The notes under the pieces were generated by a model. It ran no database searches. It was given only the letters and a program-made list of their open reading frames with translations, and had not been told where the DNA came from. A stretch of DNA of 64,000 nucleotides from Gracilariopsis chorda (lineage: Eukaryota; Rhodophyta; Florideophyceae; Gracilariales; Gracilariaceae), in NCBI GenBank assembly GCA_003194525.1, contig NBIV01000064.1, forward strand, positions 186,001 to 250,000. The letters are read 5' to 3'. Of the stretch, positions 10,798-22,528 are shown piece by piece (position 1 is the first letter of the stretch; each line of letters opens with the position of its first letter). The translations under genes and the position numbers were made by a program.

Positions 10798-10833
10798 TGA
10801 CGTCAGCGAGGGTCCTCGTCGCCACCCCATTGG
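10798..10833 (+). promoter_or_regulatory. CRE-like TGACGTCA and inverted CCAAT box
   Basis: A perfect TGACGTCA palindrome (10798-10805, bZIP/CREB-type site) and ATTGG (10829-10833, CCAAT on the other strand) lie 170-200 bp before the kinase ATG. Placement suits promoter elements; function is inferred only. Confidence 0.35.
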
Positions 10834-11000
10834 TCGCCGCCACCACGCGCCGTGAGAATCGCTCTCCGTTTAGAGTTTACAGCCCGTGCGTGCGCACCGC
10901 CCAACGGAACTCGGTAAAGTGCTGATGAGCGTCTCGTACCGCTCCCGTCCACATCAACCCCCGTCCAGCTCTCACGCCCCTTATCCAAACCAAACCGAAC

Positions 11001-12890
11001 ATGGCTTCTCCCCCCCCAAGCCCCGCCCGCCGGCCGCGTATCCGCCAGCACCATCCCCTCTCCTTAACCACACCGGGTATCACGCCCTCCCAAGTCGAAG
11101 TGAGCGCCAGTGAACTTGGCAGTGGCTCCTTCGGTACCGTGTACAAAGGAACCTTCTGCGGATGCCCAGTCGCGGTAAAGCAAAGCAAGCTTCCCACGAA
11201 CTCGAGAACGCCCGCCTACATCCAATTTCGCCGCGAAATGTCCCGCTACAAACGTCTACGTCACCCGTGTATAACGCAGTTCTTCGGAGTTTTACATCAC
11301 CCCCAAACCAACAACCTCTTGCTCATCGTCGAGCTTATGCGCGGCGGAACTCTTTTCACCGCTTTGCAAAAGCTGCGCCAAACCGGTCATACCTTCATTC
11401 CCCACGAATCCTTGCTTCGAATCGCACAGAATATCACCAATGCGCTCACTTATCTGCACGCGTCGCACTTTTCGTTTGGCGATTTGAAGACAATGAACAT
11501 TCTGCTTTCTGAGAAACCCGACCTCAAAACCGCCACGTTCGCCCCTACTGCGCACGCAAAGTTATGCGATTTCGGTCTCTCACGCAACTTGAATCACCTC
11601 ACAAACCGCGCAGCAGCCTCCTCAAGAATACTGCATGAAACTCACATCCCGGCGCATAATGGACCGGCTGGTACCTACGCTTATTTAGCCCCAGAATCCT
11701 TTCACGGTCTTCCAATTGACGATCCTGATGCCCCAAAAGCAGCCGACGTCTACGCCCTTGCCATTGTGTTATGGGAACTGGCAACCTTACAGAAGCCCTG
11801 GCCACATCTTCAGCCGTTACAGCTCATCCATCTCGTCGCGAAGCAGCGCCAGCGTCCCCAGTGGACACCATCCTCATCCACCTTACCTCCGGGCTACGTA
11901 CATCTTGTGGAACAGTGTTGGCATCATGATCCGGCTTGTCGTCCAACAGCCGGTGAGGTCGCATCCCGTCTTCATCACATGTACCAACGTTTACCAACAG
12001 CAAGTCACCCATCTCAGCGAGCGCTGCTACGTGATTATTCACACGTTGAACCTATCTCCGAGTCTGTCACCGACCCCACAGCTCAGAACGGTTTGGACGA
12101 TCTATCCGAATTTGATGCCATTTTCGTTGACGATGATGAAGTACGAGAAGATTCCTCGAGAAATCAACACGCTCAGCGTCACGTACGCCCTGTCAAGATA
12201 GATGAACATCTTGCAACCATCAAGCACGTGCAGTCTGTGCGACTGTCTCCGGAGGAGTTGCTTTCCATATGTGACAACATGAGTCACGTTACTTCCGATA
12301 CTACCCATGCCCCACCCCTGCAACGAACTCGAACAAGCAGGCCTTCCTCCAGACAATCATCTGATTCCGATATAACATCTTCCTCTGGCCGGCCGCATAT
12401 CTCTAACCAACATGATGCCCATCAACCTAATCTCCCTCATTATCAATTTCATCAGCACGGTAATAACTTTTACAACTCTTATCAAGGAATACGGGCAGGT
12501 GCTGCTGATTCCGATTCATCGCGCCACCACTCGCCTCGACGTTCACTGAATAATTACCATCACACGGCGCAACACTCATCGTGCGAAACGTCTTTCGAAT
12601 CATGTATAGCGGCATCCTGCCACGATGCCCGCACCAATCAGACCGACCCCCAAACAGTTGAGAACAACATAACCTTACAAAATCGCGATACAAACACACC
12701 AAAACTGAGACCATACGCCGAGGAGCCTCGCGCATTCGTTACATCAACTAAACGGTACAGCCTACCGCCAAACTCAGCACTTGACAACAACATCGAGAAC
12801 GAACTCGAACTGTTTGACCATGACAACTTGCCGAGCGTTGAGCAACTTGGAATCTCACTTCAGAAAAGGACCCTAGATAGTTTTTGTTAG
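11001..12890 (+). CDS. TKL-type protein kinase with altered HRD motif
   Basis: A 629-residue intronless protein. The kinase domain (about residues 33-325) has LGSGSFGTVYKG (Gly loop), VAVKQSK (ATP Lys), CDFGLSR (DFG), GTYAYLAPESF (activation-segment end), ADVYALAIVLWEL and CRPTAGEVASRL. The tyrosine-kinase-like features (LWEL, CWHHDPACRP) point to the TKL/Raf-like group. The catalytic loop reads FGDLKTMNIL instead of HRDLKxxNIL: the catalytic Asp, Lys and Asn are kept, but His and Arg of HRD are replaced by Phe and Gly, so it is a non-RD kinase that may not need activation-loop phosphorylation. The C-terminal half (330-629) is low-complexity, rich in Ser, His, Asn and Thr, and probably regulatory. 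The ATG follows a C-rich leader. Substrate unknown. Confidence 0.87.
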   Translation: MASPPPSPARRPRIRQHHPLSLTTPGITPSQVEVSASELGSGSFGTVYKGTFCGCPVAVKQSKLPTNSRTPAYIQFRREMSRYKRLRHPCITQFFGVLHHPQTNNLLLIVELMRGGTLFTALQKLRQTGHTFIPHESLLRIAQNITNALTYLHASHFSFGDLKTMNILLSEKPDLKTATFAPTAHAKLCDFGLSRNLNHLTNRAAASSRILHETHIPAHNGPAGTYAYLAPESFHGLPIDDPDAPKAADVYALAIVLWELATLQKPWPHLQPLQLIHLVAKQRQRPQWTPSSSTLPPGYVHLVEQCWHHDPACRPTAGEVASRLHHMYQRLPTASHPSQRALLRDYSHVEPISESVTDPTAQNGLDDLSEFDAIFVDDDEVREDSSRNQHAQRHVRPVKIDEHLATIKHVQSVRLSPEELLSICDNMSHVTSDTTHAPPLQRTRTSRPSSRQSSDSDITSSSGRPHISNQHDAHQPNLPHYQFHQHGNNFYNSYQGIRAGAADSDSSRHHSPRRSLNNYHHTAQHSSCETSFESCIAASCHDARTNQTDPQTVENNITLQNRDTNTPKLRPYAEEPRAFVTSTKRYSLPPNSALDNNIENELELFDHDNLPSVEQLGISLQKRTLDSFC

Positions 12891-14303
12891 TATACCGTAC
12901 AGCGAAGGTTTTGTCCGAAGACCGTCCATCATGCTTGGGTCAAGAAGAGGAACGCACTCTTCAGGCCAGCTGACCCGCGTGAACTGTGCGTTTTCATTTT
13001 ACGGTTCGTGTTACGCACCACTGGTTAAGAAGACTTGTTCCGAATGTCTTTCCCAGTGGGTGTATGCTGTGGACCTCTTAATAAATATCTTGTACAGGTA
13101 CGATTCCTGTACCAACTTGCCCAACAGCGAATCCATCCGAAAACCGACGGAGCGACACTTAAGACCAAGACCTGCCTCTCTAGTGCCACAAAATTTACTG
13201 TCAGATGACGCAAGTGGCTATGCGTTTGTGGAAACTGCATGGCCGTTTCGCTATGGACTATCTTTTGAGCCCGTATAATGTACACTTGAGATTCGAAGGC
13301 GAGGGTATAGGCACCAAATGTTATTTAAACACAAAATCGTAAAGCTGTACCCCTGGTACAGAACACATGAGGACAAAGGCAAAAAGGGTCATGGCAAAAT
13401 GAGTAGGTTCGTGTTGCTCAGACAACCGAACACACTGCAAAGAGGGACTTGAGGTTACGCGTAAACTGGGATCGAGTACTGTGTGAGTTATGGAGAACAT
13501 GCATTTGTGGCAGTAACGTGGGTCATAGGAACCCGCCCCACAATCTTTGAACCACTTTCAGCGAGTGAAGCGCCATTGTGGCAGTTTGTACTGATCAAAG
13601 TTTGCCAAAGTGTCGCTCTGTCGGTTTTCGGATGGACGTTCCATCTAACGTCTTTCTCTTCCTTGACTTGACCACCACGCATCAACTGGCCACTTCCTCG
13701 CGAGATCGTACGGGTGTATCTAATGCAGTGAAGGGAGAAAAGTTGTCCTGAAGGTCACGAGCGCATCAAATGTAAGCTAGACTGCCTTTCAGAATGTCCA
13801 TAGGAGCAATAGCCTTTGAGGCGTTCGCTTTATCCCTTCGAAGGGCCAAAGTACAGCTTTATTACCCCTTCCGGAGCGGGGGTGATCACTGATAACTGAT
13901 AACTTAAGCTACAAACCCACCTGGAAAGTGTGTGTGTGGTTATGGGCACGTGCCTCTAATTCCAAGGCAACGGTATTCGCTTTCTACAAGTAGAATGCGA
14001 ATTAACTATTCGACGGCTAAATTCCCCTAATAGACCCAATCGCATCTCCAGACCGGGAAAGAATTTGCTCCTTTATCCGTCGGTCCTTTTCAAAGGGTTT
14101 GCCAAAAAGTAAGCTAATGTTACTCCTGGTACCAACAGCTGCGAGGAACTAATACTTTGTATAGCGCTACGACATGGCGGCAGAGCCGCATATAGAGGTC
14201 AATACATGACTGTTGTGTTGCACACCTGCAACCGGAGGGTTTATGCCGGTTCATGTGCAACAGGAACGGCGGGCCTGCGTGAATCTCGTCCTAGATCAGA
14301 ACC
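12891..14303. other. Intergenic spacer
   Basis: About 1.4 kb between the kinase and FKBP stops; only short unsupported ORFs. It includes the second copy of the dispersed repeat at 13929-13980. Confidence 0.5.
13929..13980 (-). repeat. Dispersed repeat copy 2 (inverted relative to 6109)
   Basis: Reads as GTGTGTGTGGTTATGGGCAC...CCAAGGCAACGGTATTCGC on the plus strand, the reverse complement of the copy at 6109-6183 with a few changes, and again joined to a GT/CA run. Confidence 0.6.
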
Positions 14304-14895
14304 CTACGCACCAACCCTGAGAAGCTCGATATCGAAGTAAAGAGTAGAATTCGGCGGAATAACTCCACCTGCGCCAGCGGCACCGTAACCCAATTCCGGA
14401 GGGATGATAAGACGTCTGCGACCACCGACTTTCATCCCAGTGACACCTGAATCCCATCCCTTGATAACGGAACTAGTGTCATAACGGTAGCTGCACCCCA
14501 ACACAACAGGAAGAGCATTACAAACATTGCGTTAGAAAGGGTGAATCAAAGAACGCAGCTGCGCTAAAGGGCACGAGCATAACCTACCTGAAAGGTCTTC
14601 CACGTGATCTTGAGCTGTCAATAACCTGGGGAGAATCAAAGGCGCCGAGCGTGAGAGTGTAGTGAACAAAAATGGTGTCACCAGACTTGAACGCTGCGCC
14701 AGTGCCCACAACAAGATCTTCCTGTTGCACTTCGGACTGGGCAGCAGACATTTTCACTGGTACTACACACAATGCGGTGGCAGCTTTGAGAAAGGTTCGG
14801 CGGGAAAAGGTTGGAACAGTGATGCGGGCGCACACCGGTGAACGGATACGAGTCTGGGAAGCAAAATCTGCTTGTGCTGAGGATACAAAGGCCAT
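14304..14895 (-). CDS. Thylakoid-lumen-type FKBP peptidyl-prolyl isomerase, two exons
   Basis: Exon 1 is 14895-14588 and exon 2 is 14490-14304. The 97-nt intron (14587-14491) starts GTAGGT and ends GCAG. The join gives [20 protein letters not shown], the usual FKBP sequence, and a 164-residue protein. The N-terminus looks like a plastid transit peptide followed by [15 protein letters not shown], a clear twin-arginine (Tat) thylakoid signal, so the mature enzyme should reach the thylakoid lumen. The mature part shows [43 protein letters not shown] and [14 protein letters not shown], a full FKBP fold that isomerises X-Pro bonds during folding of lumenal proteins. A precursor using the ATG at 14895 fits plant lumenal FKBPs in length. 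Confidence 0.9.
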
Positions 14896-15501
14896 TACCG
14901 AAGTCAGGGGCGTTTATATGGCGCTATGGACGAAAACCCCTGGCTAACCAGTTGCAGTGTTGCCGGATAAGTAGACGCAGGCCCTTTCCGTCGATGCAAA
15001 CGGAAGCGTGGGTGATGACGACAATTCGCACGCATACGTGCGTATCATATGTACCGAAGGGTAAACGGTACCCTTGTACTTTGCGGATCGGGCCCAGTCA
15101 GAGCGCCATTGCTCGGGTATTGTTGAAGATCTGCGGATCTCGGAGAATCAGGGTTACCAGGGACAACCCAGGCTACTACACAATCACCTTCAATAAGCGT
15201 TTATCTTGCTCTCCGACATTGGTCGAGGAACAAGACAAACGCTTACGGCGGTGATCGGCGCCATCTGCAGGCAAATGCGTTGATGATCATCATGATCAAT
15301 GATCGGTCTGGCTACGTCACGGCTTGCTTTGCGGTTGGTCGACGTTCTTTTCCAGGGGCTACACATATCCCTTGGTGATGAGGAAGCACGATGGGACGTC
15401 AGCGTGACGTCGCTGACACCAGTCTCTTTCTCACAAGTGAGTTTGACCGATGCCTACGGCCGTGAACTTGTTTTGCAATGAATAGCGAAGAGCTACACTT
15501 G

Positions 15502-15533
<32 letters not shown>

Positions 15534-16105
15534 GGGTACGCAAGTTTAATTCCTACTCAGCGCAGAGCGCTTCATATGAAGTAGCGCTCTCTCACGAGGT
15601 AAACCAGCATTCTTTCAGGACATTTCTTGATGATCTTCATCTTCGTCAGTCTGAAATATGCTGGTCTCCGCTGGAGACCCAACCGCAGATCCGTTTCGCT
15701 TCCCTAGCTAAAGGAAAGACAGGCACACCACGTGAAGGCGGACACTTATCTCTACAGCGGCTCGCAGGCATACCGTTCTCATTGATAATACGACCGGAGT
15801 CCTACACTTAATGCTTTGCACCTTTGGGTGGTGCAAGCCCTTATTCTGTGTTAGGACAGACTGCAAGCCCACGACACATATCCAGGATCATCGAATGCAC
15901 CGGCGTCTACGAGTCGTATACTTTCTGCATCACAGTTCCTATCCATCAACACCGTAATTCGACAGAAATCCCAAAATTGTCAAGCCCCTTGTTCCAACTT
16001 TCACGATTCTTGCTCATACACTCACCGAAATTCAAATAAATCCACCAAACCGCCTGCCTTGCTCGTGAAGAGTAAGGCCGGTAGAGGAGGAATAAGTGCA
16101 GTAAC
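14896..16105. other. Intergenic spacer up to the transposon block
   Basis: About 1.2 kb with no supported gene. A (CT)n microsatellite lies at 15502-15528 and two close GACGTC motifs near 15396-15412. The host block ends here; the first transposon terminus is at 16106. Confidence 0.5.
15502..15528 (+). repeat. (CT)n microsatellite
   Basis: About 13 TC units in a row. Confidence 0.95.
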
Positions 16106-16120
16106 ATATCCCTAATGCCG

Positions 16121-16200
16121 CTATTGATCACTATACTGATCAATAGCTGATTTTGGCTTCCTGCCGTTACACGCCTATTGATCAGTATAGTGATCAATAG
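16121..16200. repeat. Two subterminal 26-bp palindromes, left end
   Basis: Palindromes at 16121-16146 and 16175-16200, each CTATTGATCA-n-TATA-n-TGATCAATAG and differing only in the centre. They match two more near the right end of the same element. Likely transposase-binding sites. Confidence 0.75.
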
Positions 16201-16232
16201 GGATCCAGAATTGGGTGTCATGACTTCTCTAT

Positions 16233-16440
16233 TGTGAAGGGTGAAGGGGGTCTCCCTCCGGCTGATGGTGCTCAGGTCAGCGCCGCCGACCGCTCTTTAT
16301 AGTCCTACAATTCTAATTAAAATGTACGTAATTACGAGAGGTCTGCATTTGTAATCAAGAGAGTTGGACAAGATTACAAATGCAACGGACACTGGATTAA
16401 AACAGCCGATAGTGCAACCGTACAATTGCGTGTTCTCACA
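16233..16440 (-). repeat. Copia 3' LTR
   Basis: 208 bp, TG...CA, about 96% identical to 22200-22406. In the element's minus-strand orientation this is the downstream LTR. Confidence 0.96.
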
Positions 16441-19400
16441 CTTTTCCTTGCAAACAACTCTAAAGTTATTTGCACATCGTTTATGTCACCGTTAAAAACC
16501 AAAATATCAGCAAAAACCATATAGAATGAAAAACTGCATAGTTAGGAAAAGGTTTAGCAATCTAATACTTCTCGAAGTTCCAAATAGTGTTTTCAAGAAT
16601 AGATAATCTGGATAAAACGCATAGAAACAAAAACATTGGTCAACAAATGTTCAAAAGTTATTGTAGTACGCACAAAACAGAAAGTTGATATAAGCTTTCT
16701 CGGTTAGCAGCTTTTGTCATTATGTCAGCCGGTTGGGAATCAGTTCTGATCTCAACTATTTGCAGCATTCCAGACTTCACTAGGTCTTTGACATGATGGT
16801 ATTTTAGAGAAATATGTTTGTTTCTCTCAGACGTTTTCGAATTCTTTGCGATAGAGTTTGCCGTAGAACTGTCTGTATAGATACAGACGGGATACATTCC
16901 GATAGGCTCTTCTTGCAGAATTTAGCAATGATGAAGCTCCTAAAATAGTCTTCGGATCCAAGTCACTAACCTAGCGGAATACGATAAATCAACTTATTCA
17001 GCTTTTCCCGAAGACAAAGCCACGATTGTCTGTTTTTTGCTAGTCCATAGGATTGGAGCATCTTTGACTTTAATCAGTACTCCCGTCGTTGACTTCCTTG
17101 TCTTTCGGCATCCTGCCAAGTCCGCATCGCAAAAACCTTCCAAAGGTGATAAAATGGTTGCGGAAAAGTGCATAAAAAGGTTCTTTGTTCCCTTTAAGTA
17201 TCTAAGCACTCGCTTTGCCAAAGCTAAGTGCCTTAAACAAGGTTTATGAACCTGTCTCGCCAGCATTGAAGCTGCAAACATGACGTCTGGTCTAGACGCG
17301 ACGGCTAGATACATCATTTGTCCAACCAATTTCCGATATTTCCGGTGGAGTGGAGGAGGCAGCTTCCGTTCCTGTTTGTTTGTACCCATGATAGAGTAGC
17401 CATGAGGCAACGGTGTTTGCACAGGTTTTGCGTTTCCGAGGTTATATTCTCGTAGCAGCTTATCCACATACGTTTCCTGACTAACCTTGATGCCATGTCT
17501 GTCCCGACTGAGATGAAGTCCTACGAATGATTTGGCTTCTCCCAATAGTTTCACTTGAAAAAGTCTCTTCATTTCGGCTTTAAAGTCGTCCAGAAGAGAC
17601 CTCGAGTCAGACAACATCAGTATGTCGTCCACGACGATGACGAGAATCAGTATCCCACTGCTTGATCGATATATATAGAGACGGTAGTCCGTTTTCGATT
17701 GAAGGAATTGCAGTGTGATCAACGTCGTGTGTAGAAACGATCCCCAGATCTGTCCAGCCTGCTTTGCCCCGTATAATGATTTCAGCAGTAGACATACTTT
17801 TCCCGGAACGTATGAAGTTCCAGACGAGTTCTGGGGTTGTTCCATGATCAATGGTTCATCGAGGTCGCCGTATAGGTAGGCGTTGCTGATATCCATTGTT
17901 TCCAGCAAAAGGTCTTGCGCAGCAGCCTTTGCCAATGCCAACCTTATTGTCTCAAGTCTTGCGACTGGGGCATAAAGGTTTTCAGGGTCTTAATCGATGT
18001 ACGGTTTCTGCATGTCCCCTCGCGCTACACAACGTGCCTTAGGAAGGATATCCAAAGGTTTTGCGCTGAGTTGTTTTGCCGTAAATGTCCAAAGGAATGG
18101 GATTGGATTCATTCCTGGTTTCCTGTCAATGAGCTTCCATGTTTTGCGTTCGATGAGAGCATCATACTCTCGGTCGATTGCGTCTGCCCATTCCGGTGTT
18201 TTCCTTGCTTGGGAAAATGTCTTTGGTACTTTGTCCAGCTCACTGTTATTTGTTGAACGAGTGTGTGCCACTAGACAATGTTCCAAAGCTGAGTCCAAGT
18301 GTTCTTCATCCACTTCGTCATTACGTTCTTCTGCTTCTGTCCTGCCCGAGGACGAGAAGTCGAGAAGCTCGTTGATGGAAGGCAGTCTTTTCTTGGCCAC
18401 CTTAAAGTCCCTTTGCCTCACCATGATTACTTTCTTCTGGGAAGGTATGTATACCCGATACAATGATTTAAAGCTCTCCATTCCAACGAAGTGGCCGTAG
18501 ATGGCGCGTGGGAGCATCTTCTTGTTGGGAATGGTTTCCGACCTGTATATAAAGGCGTGGCCATCTTGTCCAAACTTCAGTAATGTATCGAACGATGGAT
18601 TTTGTCCAACCCACTCTTTATAGGGGATTCTCATGTCGAGACATGAGTTTGGAAGGCGGTTACGCAGCCAGTTTGCATGCGATATCGCTTCTTCCCATAG
18701 TTCGAGTGGTAATTTTGATGCAAAGAGCAGAGTTCTGGCCGTTTTCCATAAGTCTTGGATAATTTTCTCCGCTGCGCCGTTAGACTCATGTGCATGCGGA
18801 GGAGTGTACTCCAAGATGATCCCGTTATCTAATGCATATTGGATAAACTCATTAGACCTATTCTCACCTGCTCCGTCGAGGCGAACGCGGTACAAACGGT
18901 TTTGGGGTTGTTCGTTTTCTGCGAGAGCCTTGTACCAACGTATTGACTGCGTGAATTGGTCTTTCTTAGTCAGGAAGTATATTGATGATGCCCTTGTATT
19001 GTCGTCAATTAGTACCTGCATGTACTTTGATCCTTGTAACGAAGGTGAGGATATTGGGCCTGTGAGGTCTGTGTGTGTCAAAGCCAAGGGGTGGTTTGCC
19101 ACTGAATGCGAGCGTTGGGTTGGAGATCGCCTCGATTTTGCTTCAATGCATGGACTGCAATGTGTGTTTTCGATTTCCATCTGCGGCAGGTTAGAGATTC
19201 CTGAAGATTGCGGGATTGTGCGAAGCAACCTGTCCTTGCCGGGGTGTCCGAGTTTTTCATGCCAGTCAATTGATGCGTTTCCGGGCATGACTTGTGCGGT
19301 TTGGGCTGTCGGTGGAGCGATCGGCTTTGGTAGTGGGTACAAACCGCTTTTAGCTTTGCAGCAGTGAAGTTCTTTCCCGGTTTTGACGTCACTTAGGACA

Positions 19401-19495
19401 AATCCATGAAAGGAGTCTTCGTTGGAAAAGGAAACGTTTGCGTGCTGTGATAAAAACGTATAATGAAATAAGGTTTGAGTCAAACGAAGGTGTGG

Positions 19496-20309
19496 TGCAA
19501 TGCCCCAAAGGGGAAAAACACCGAAAGACGTTCGGGATCTTCCTCTCACGAGGTGAACCCAGTTGGGTAGAGCCCTCCCAGAGGTGTCACGGCGAAGCCG
19601 GTTTGTAAGACCAGGGACACCTGTCGCGACTCGCGCAGGGAGGTGAAGGCGAAGAATCGGTATCCGCGTGAGCGGGGTGTGATCCTCAGTAGAGGTATGT
19701 TTCCACGTAAGTGGGGGTGTGTGAGCGGATGCGCACACGAGGGCCGCGGATAGCGGGAGGTGCTACACGAAAAAGGGGAAAAGGAAGGGCGAAGAGGAGG
19801 AAAAGAGGACGAAGTGAGTCGCAAGAGCGACGAGGACGAACGGCGATGCCAGTAACAATATCCCTATACAGGGCGAAACACCAATGCAATTGGAATATTA
19901 TGACTCCCAGTGATGGGTCCCTCTAGATGTGCAAGGGGGTTAAATGTCCCGTGGTTCACGGCGTTTCCCTCCAAGGAGGAGTAGAGTACGCGCGCAAGCG
20001 GCAACAACTAGAGCCAATTACCCAGGTTGGGGTCCCTTGTTGGGGAAGGTTTACTGGTGCGACGGCAGTGCGCCGTCGCACAAAGTACTAGTTTCCCAGA
20101 AATGGGTGTGAAAATAATAAATATTATTAACTAAAATACTCCACGTTTCGTGGCAACATCCACTACTGTGGCCAACCGCCAATTGACCCAAAACCGTGTC
20201 CCACGTGTCCATATCCACCATAGTGGGGCGTAGTTCATATACACACTACACAACCGATAATATCGGGAAAGCGTTCAAGTACCAAGAATCCCTCCCTGAG
20301 GGCGTTGCA
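19496..20309 (+). repeat. 0.8-kb repeat copy 1, nested in the copia element
   Basis: 814 bp beginning TGCAATGCCC and ending GGGCGTTGCA, so its ends are imperfect inverted repeats. A diverged copy lies in the opposite direction at 25659-26443. Shared blocks include CACCGAAAGACGTTCG, CCCAGTTGGGTAGAG, GTCGCGACTTGCGCAGGGAGG-like and CAAGTACCAAGAATCCCTC. No coding signature was found. It could be a solo LTR (TG...CA) or a non-autonomous TIR element; no target duplication could be identified with confidence. Confidence 0.75.
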
Positions 20310-22199
20310 CTACAGAATGTGTGTGCTTCGCAGGTAACCTTATTCCGTCTCCTACTGGCAGCATAATTGTCCCTGCTCCAACTTTTTCCGATTGTCTGTC
20401 GCATGTTCGGACGGACTCATTTTCCACAGGCTCATAATCCCAGAAGAGATTTCTGTCGTTTACAAACACATGAGTCGCTCCACAACCCAGGCAGGTTGTA
20501 GTTCCATTGTTCACTGAACAATATTTAGCTTCGGCAATAGCTAAGAAACCTCGGGGCTTAGGGTTGCGGTTGTAGTGACTTGAGGGTTTTTTTGTTCCTC
20601 CGTTGGAGTCCCAGTTCCTGTTTCCAGTACTAGATGGTTGGTGTTTGTGTTTGGTTGCTTGGGGACCCCTGCCATGGTTTTGGTTGGGGTTGTTTTCTTT
20701 TCTCAACTGGCATTCGGAACGAATGTGACCTAGTTTTCCACAATGCCAACATCTTACGGCTTTAGACTTCCTTTTCTTCACAGAGGAAATTAAGGATGTC
20801 TTTCTCGCAACCATGTAGGGTTGCTGTGTATTTGGTGGTGGAGGTGCGGAGCTTGTTTGGTTTCTCGAGTCCCTGTGTTTGCGTCTGTCCATTTCTGATA
20901 TTATCAAAGAAGCAACTTGGTCATCTTCTATATCGTTGGCGTCTGCGAGTAGCGTGATAGCCATAAGAGAGTCTGGTAGAGTTCTGAGTAAGCAAGCAGT
21001 TCTCTCCTTATCGTTGAGAGCATCTCCTAGGCGTGCCAGTTCTAGAAAGATTGATTTCATTTCGTGGAGATGTTCAAGGATATTTCCATCGTCCTTGAAA
21101 ACGAGATTGTTCAGGCGCTGTCGAAGGTTCATCTTGGTTTGGATGTTATCCTTCTTGTATGTGCCCTCCAGTTTCCTCCAGAAGTCCAACGCAGAACATT
21201 GTTCGCGTTCCAGTAATTCAGAAACGGCAACTACTTGTTGCGTTCCAAGGTTTTGAACAAGAATCGAACGAGCTTTTCGATCCGCATCATCCCATCGGCG
21301 GCGGGCTTGGGCTGAGCGTTCGCCTTCCAATGGTATGGGTTCGGTTAAGACGAAAAGAACTTGGTCAACATTCATCAGGTCCCTTTTGTAAATCCTCCAT
21401 GTGTAATAATCCGAGGATCCTTTAAGGCGGGGAATAGTGCGCTTGCCTTTTTCTCTTTCCTCACTCATGTTGATGTCTTGTGAGTAGAGAAAGAGTGAAT
21501 TGACCTCTGGTTATCGAGGTACATTTTGTTAGTCTTCTTTCCAGCGGGCACACTGACAGGAGATACTACCTCCGCTACCCTAAGGGTTCAACCCCTGGAA
21601 CCGGGTCACACTCTCCCGGTGAGTTGCTTTGATGTGCCTGCTAAGCTTCCTGCGGAAAGAAGCAAAGTGCCTTGAATCCTTACGAAGCTTCCAAGGGAGG
21701 TTACTAACTGAAGATAAGTTTTCACCAGTTGACCCCTTCTGGCCTCTTGCAGGAATGCTGCACGGCGTTCTGCGGAGCGAGAGGTTGAAGGAGATAGTAC
21801 AAAACTCCACTGGCGTATGCGGTAGCTTGGGCCGAACGACGACACATCGTGTCACCACAAGCAGACAGAGCCTCCCCCAGCAGAGCCGGTTATCCGGACG
21901 GATGTCAAATCTAGCAGATTACTTCAAGTGCCCACTCGATTCCCGTCCTGGTACTCAGCTTGCAAGCTACCACGCCTTTTTCCGTTCGGCGTAAAGAGAT
22001 GAGAAGAAGAAGAAAAAGAAATACCACAAAGATGCACGATTAACGAAGCTGGTTATCAGCGAGAAGAGAAAGGTTGTAGGTTGATGCTTCCGTGGGTCAA
22101 AGGAATGGTTCGATACAGAGCGTTGCGGAGCGCCGGTTGAAGGTTGGTCAGCGGTTGTCGAGGGGAGAGGCTGCGGGGAGGGTTGAGCGAGTGCTACCA

Positions 22200-22406
22200 T
22201 GTGAAGGGTGAAGGGGGCTCCCTCCGGCTGGTGGTGCTCAGGTCAGCGCCGCCGGCCGCTCTTTATATTCCTACAATTCTAATTAAAATGTACGTAATTA
22301 GGAGAGGTCTGCATTTGTAATCAAGAGAGTTGGACAAGATTACAAATGCAACTGACACTGGATTACAGCAGCCGATAGTGCAACCGTACAATTGCGTGTT
22401 CTCACA
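22200..22406 (-). repeat. Copia 5' LTR
   Basis: 207 bp pair of the LTR at 16233-16440, and the upstream LTR in the element's orientation. Followed inward by the primer-binding site. Confidence 0.96.
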
Positions 22407-22528
22407 TCTATAGCCCCCAAAAAAAGCATTCAATCACTGAGCCGTGATCTGTATCTCGATTTGCATGCTCTTCGGAAGCATCTCTAATTTCAAGATTTGA
22501 AATCCGTTGGGTTGCGGCTGAACGGCTA

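Larger units (their letters stand above)
9871..11000. other. Intergenic spacer upstream of the kinase gene
   Basis: About 1.1 kb upstream of both the zinc-finger gene (minus) and the kinase gene (plus), so it contains two promoters. It holds a diverged direct repeat (10317-10590) and CRE/CCAAT-like sites near 10.8 kb. No gene is seen. Confidence 0.5.
16233..22406 (-). mobile_element. Ty1/copia LTR retrotransposon fossil
   Basis: A full-length element on the minus strand, with 208/207-bp LTRs starting TG and ending CA and a 5-bp target duplication TCTAT (16228-16232 and 22407-22411). A primer-binding site TGGTAGCAC directly follows the 5' LTR and a purine tract AAGGAAAAG precedes the 3' LTR. 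Parts in order: gag with a CCHC knuckle (CWHCGKLGHIRSEC), integrase (zinc motif around HEKLGHPG and the catalytic core), reverse transcriptase (VVDDILMLS) and RNase H. The LTRs differ at about eight positions (roughly 96% identical), so the insertion is fairly young. It is broken: the coding region is in about four pieces and a 0.8-kb repeat has inserted between gag and integrase. Confidence 0.96.
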
